The notes under the pieces were generated by a model that worked only from the letters and a program-made list of their open reading frames with translations, did no database searches and was not told the DNA's origin. This document shows positions 5,368 through 5,447 of a stretch of DNA of 5,447 nucleotides, piece after piece. Location of the stretch: positions 1 through 5,447 of the forward strand of contig CBFGWV010000315.1 of assembly GCA_965652545.1 (NCBI GenBank), in the 5' to 3' direction. The first letter of the stretch is position 1; the number at the start of each line of letters is the position of its first letter. Made by a program: the position numbers and the translations under genes. The stretch is from CBFGWV01 sp965652545. GTDB taxonomy: Bacteria; Pseudomonadota; Gammaproteobacteria; Competibacterales; Competibacteraceae.

Positions 5368-5447
5368 GGGATCGAAGGCACCATTCGAGCCAGACGCCAC
5401 CGTTGGCTATTTTCTGCCCAATTGCGATGAGTCCCTGTCGGCACAAG

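Larger units (their letters stand above)
4997..5447. other. Non-coding region upstream of the MORN-C13 gene
   Basis: This 451-base stretch has no recognisable gene. Bases 4997-5089 should hold the promoter of the MORN-C13 gene; TACACT and TACTCT on the minus strand are possible -10 boxes but lack well-spaced -35 partners. Bases 5090-5367 are palindromic element 2. Bases 5368-5447 show neither a recognisable coding segment nor a repeat. The minus-strand frame of the MORN-C13 gene happens to stay open to the window edge, but its translation there runs through the palindromes and has no protein-like pattern. Confidence 0.6.

Noticed and set aside
4997..5446. N-terminal extension of the MORN-C13 gene to the window edge
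   Set aside because: The frame is open, but it would run through the palindromes and bury the signal peptide in the middle of the protein. The ATG at 4996 directly precedes a good signal sequence.

Overview
The window is GC-rich bacterial chromosome, most likely from a gammaproteobacterium. Pointers are the queC-queD-queE order, a YaiI-type DUF188 protein, a GTAG-headed REP palindrome and other palindromic intergenic repeats. This placement is an inference; no rRNA or strongly lineage-specific gene is present. No mobile-element gene, tRNA or CRISPR array was seen.

Layout from left to right: (1) 1-73, a non-coding edge with a REP hairpin. (2) 74-2435, minus strand, a compact operon transcribed queC > queD > queE, joined by two ATGA stop/start overlaps. 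(3) 2436-2515, a divergent promoter region. (4) 2516-2968, plus strand, a yaiI-like DUF188 gene. (5) 2969-3223, a convergent intergenic region with a direct repeat, a likely intrinsic terminator and a 116-bp palindromic element (element 1). (6) 3224-4996, minus strand, an exported 590-residue protein with about twelve MORN repeats followed by a caspase-like peptidase C13 domain. (7) 4997-5447, non-coding, dominated by a 278-bp nested palindromic element (element 2).

The three que genes cover the steps from 7,8-dihydroneopterin triphosphate to preQ0, the 7-deazaguanine precursor of queuosine in tRNA: QueD makes 6-carboxytetrahydropterin, QueE contracts it to 7-carboxy-7-deazaguanine, and QueC converts that to preQ0. 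GTP cyclohydrolase I, queF, tgt, queA and queG/queH are not in the window.

Three things stand out. QueD is about three times the usual length and consists of three tandem PTPS/QueD domains; only the middle one keeps all catalytic and zinc residues. The MORN-C13 fusion is an unusual predicted exported caspase-like protein of unknown role. Elements 1 and 2 share a two-hairpin core; in element 2 the two halves of that core are separated by an extra nested inverted repeat, and the arms differ in sequence between the elements while still pairing within each element, which suggests selection on structure.
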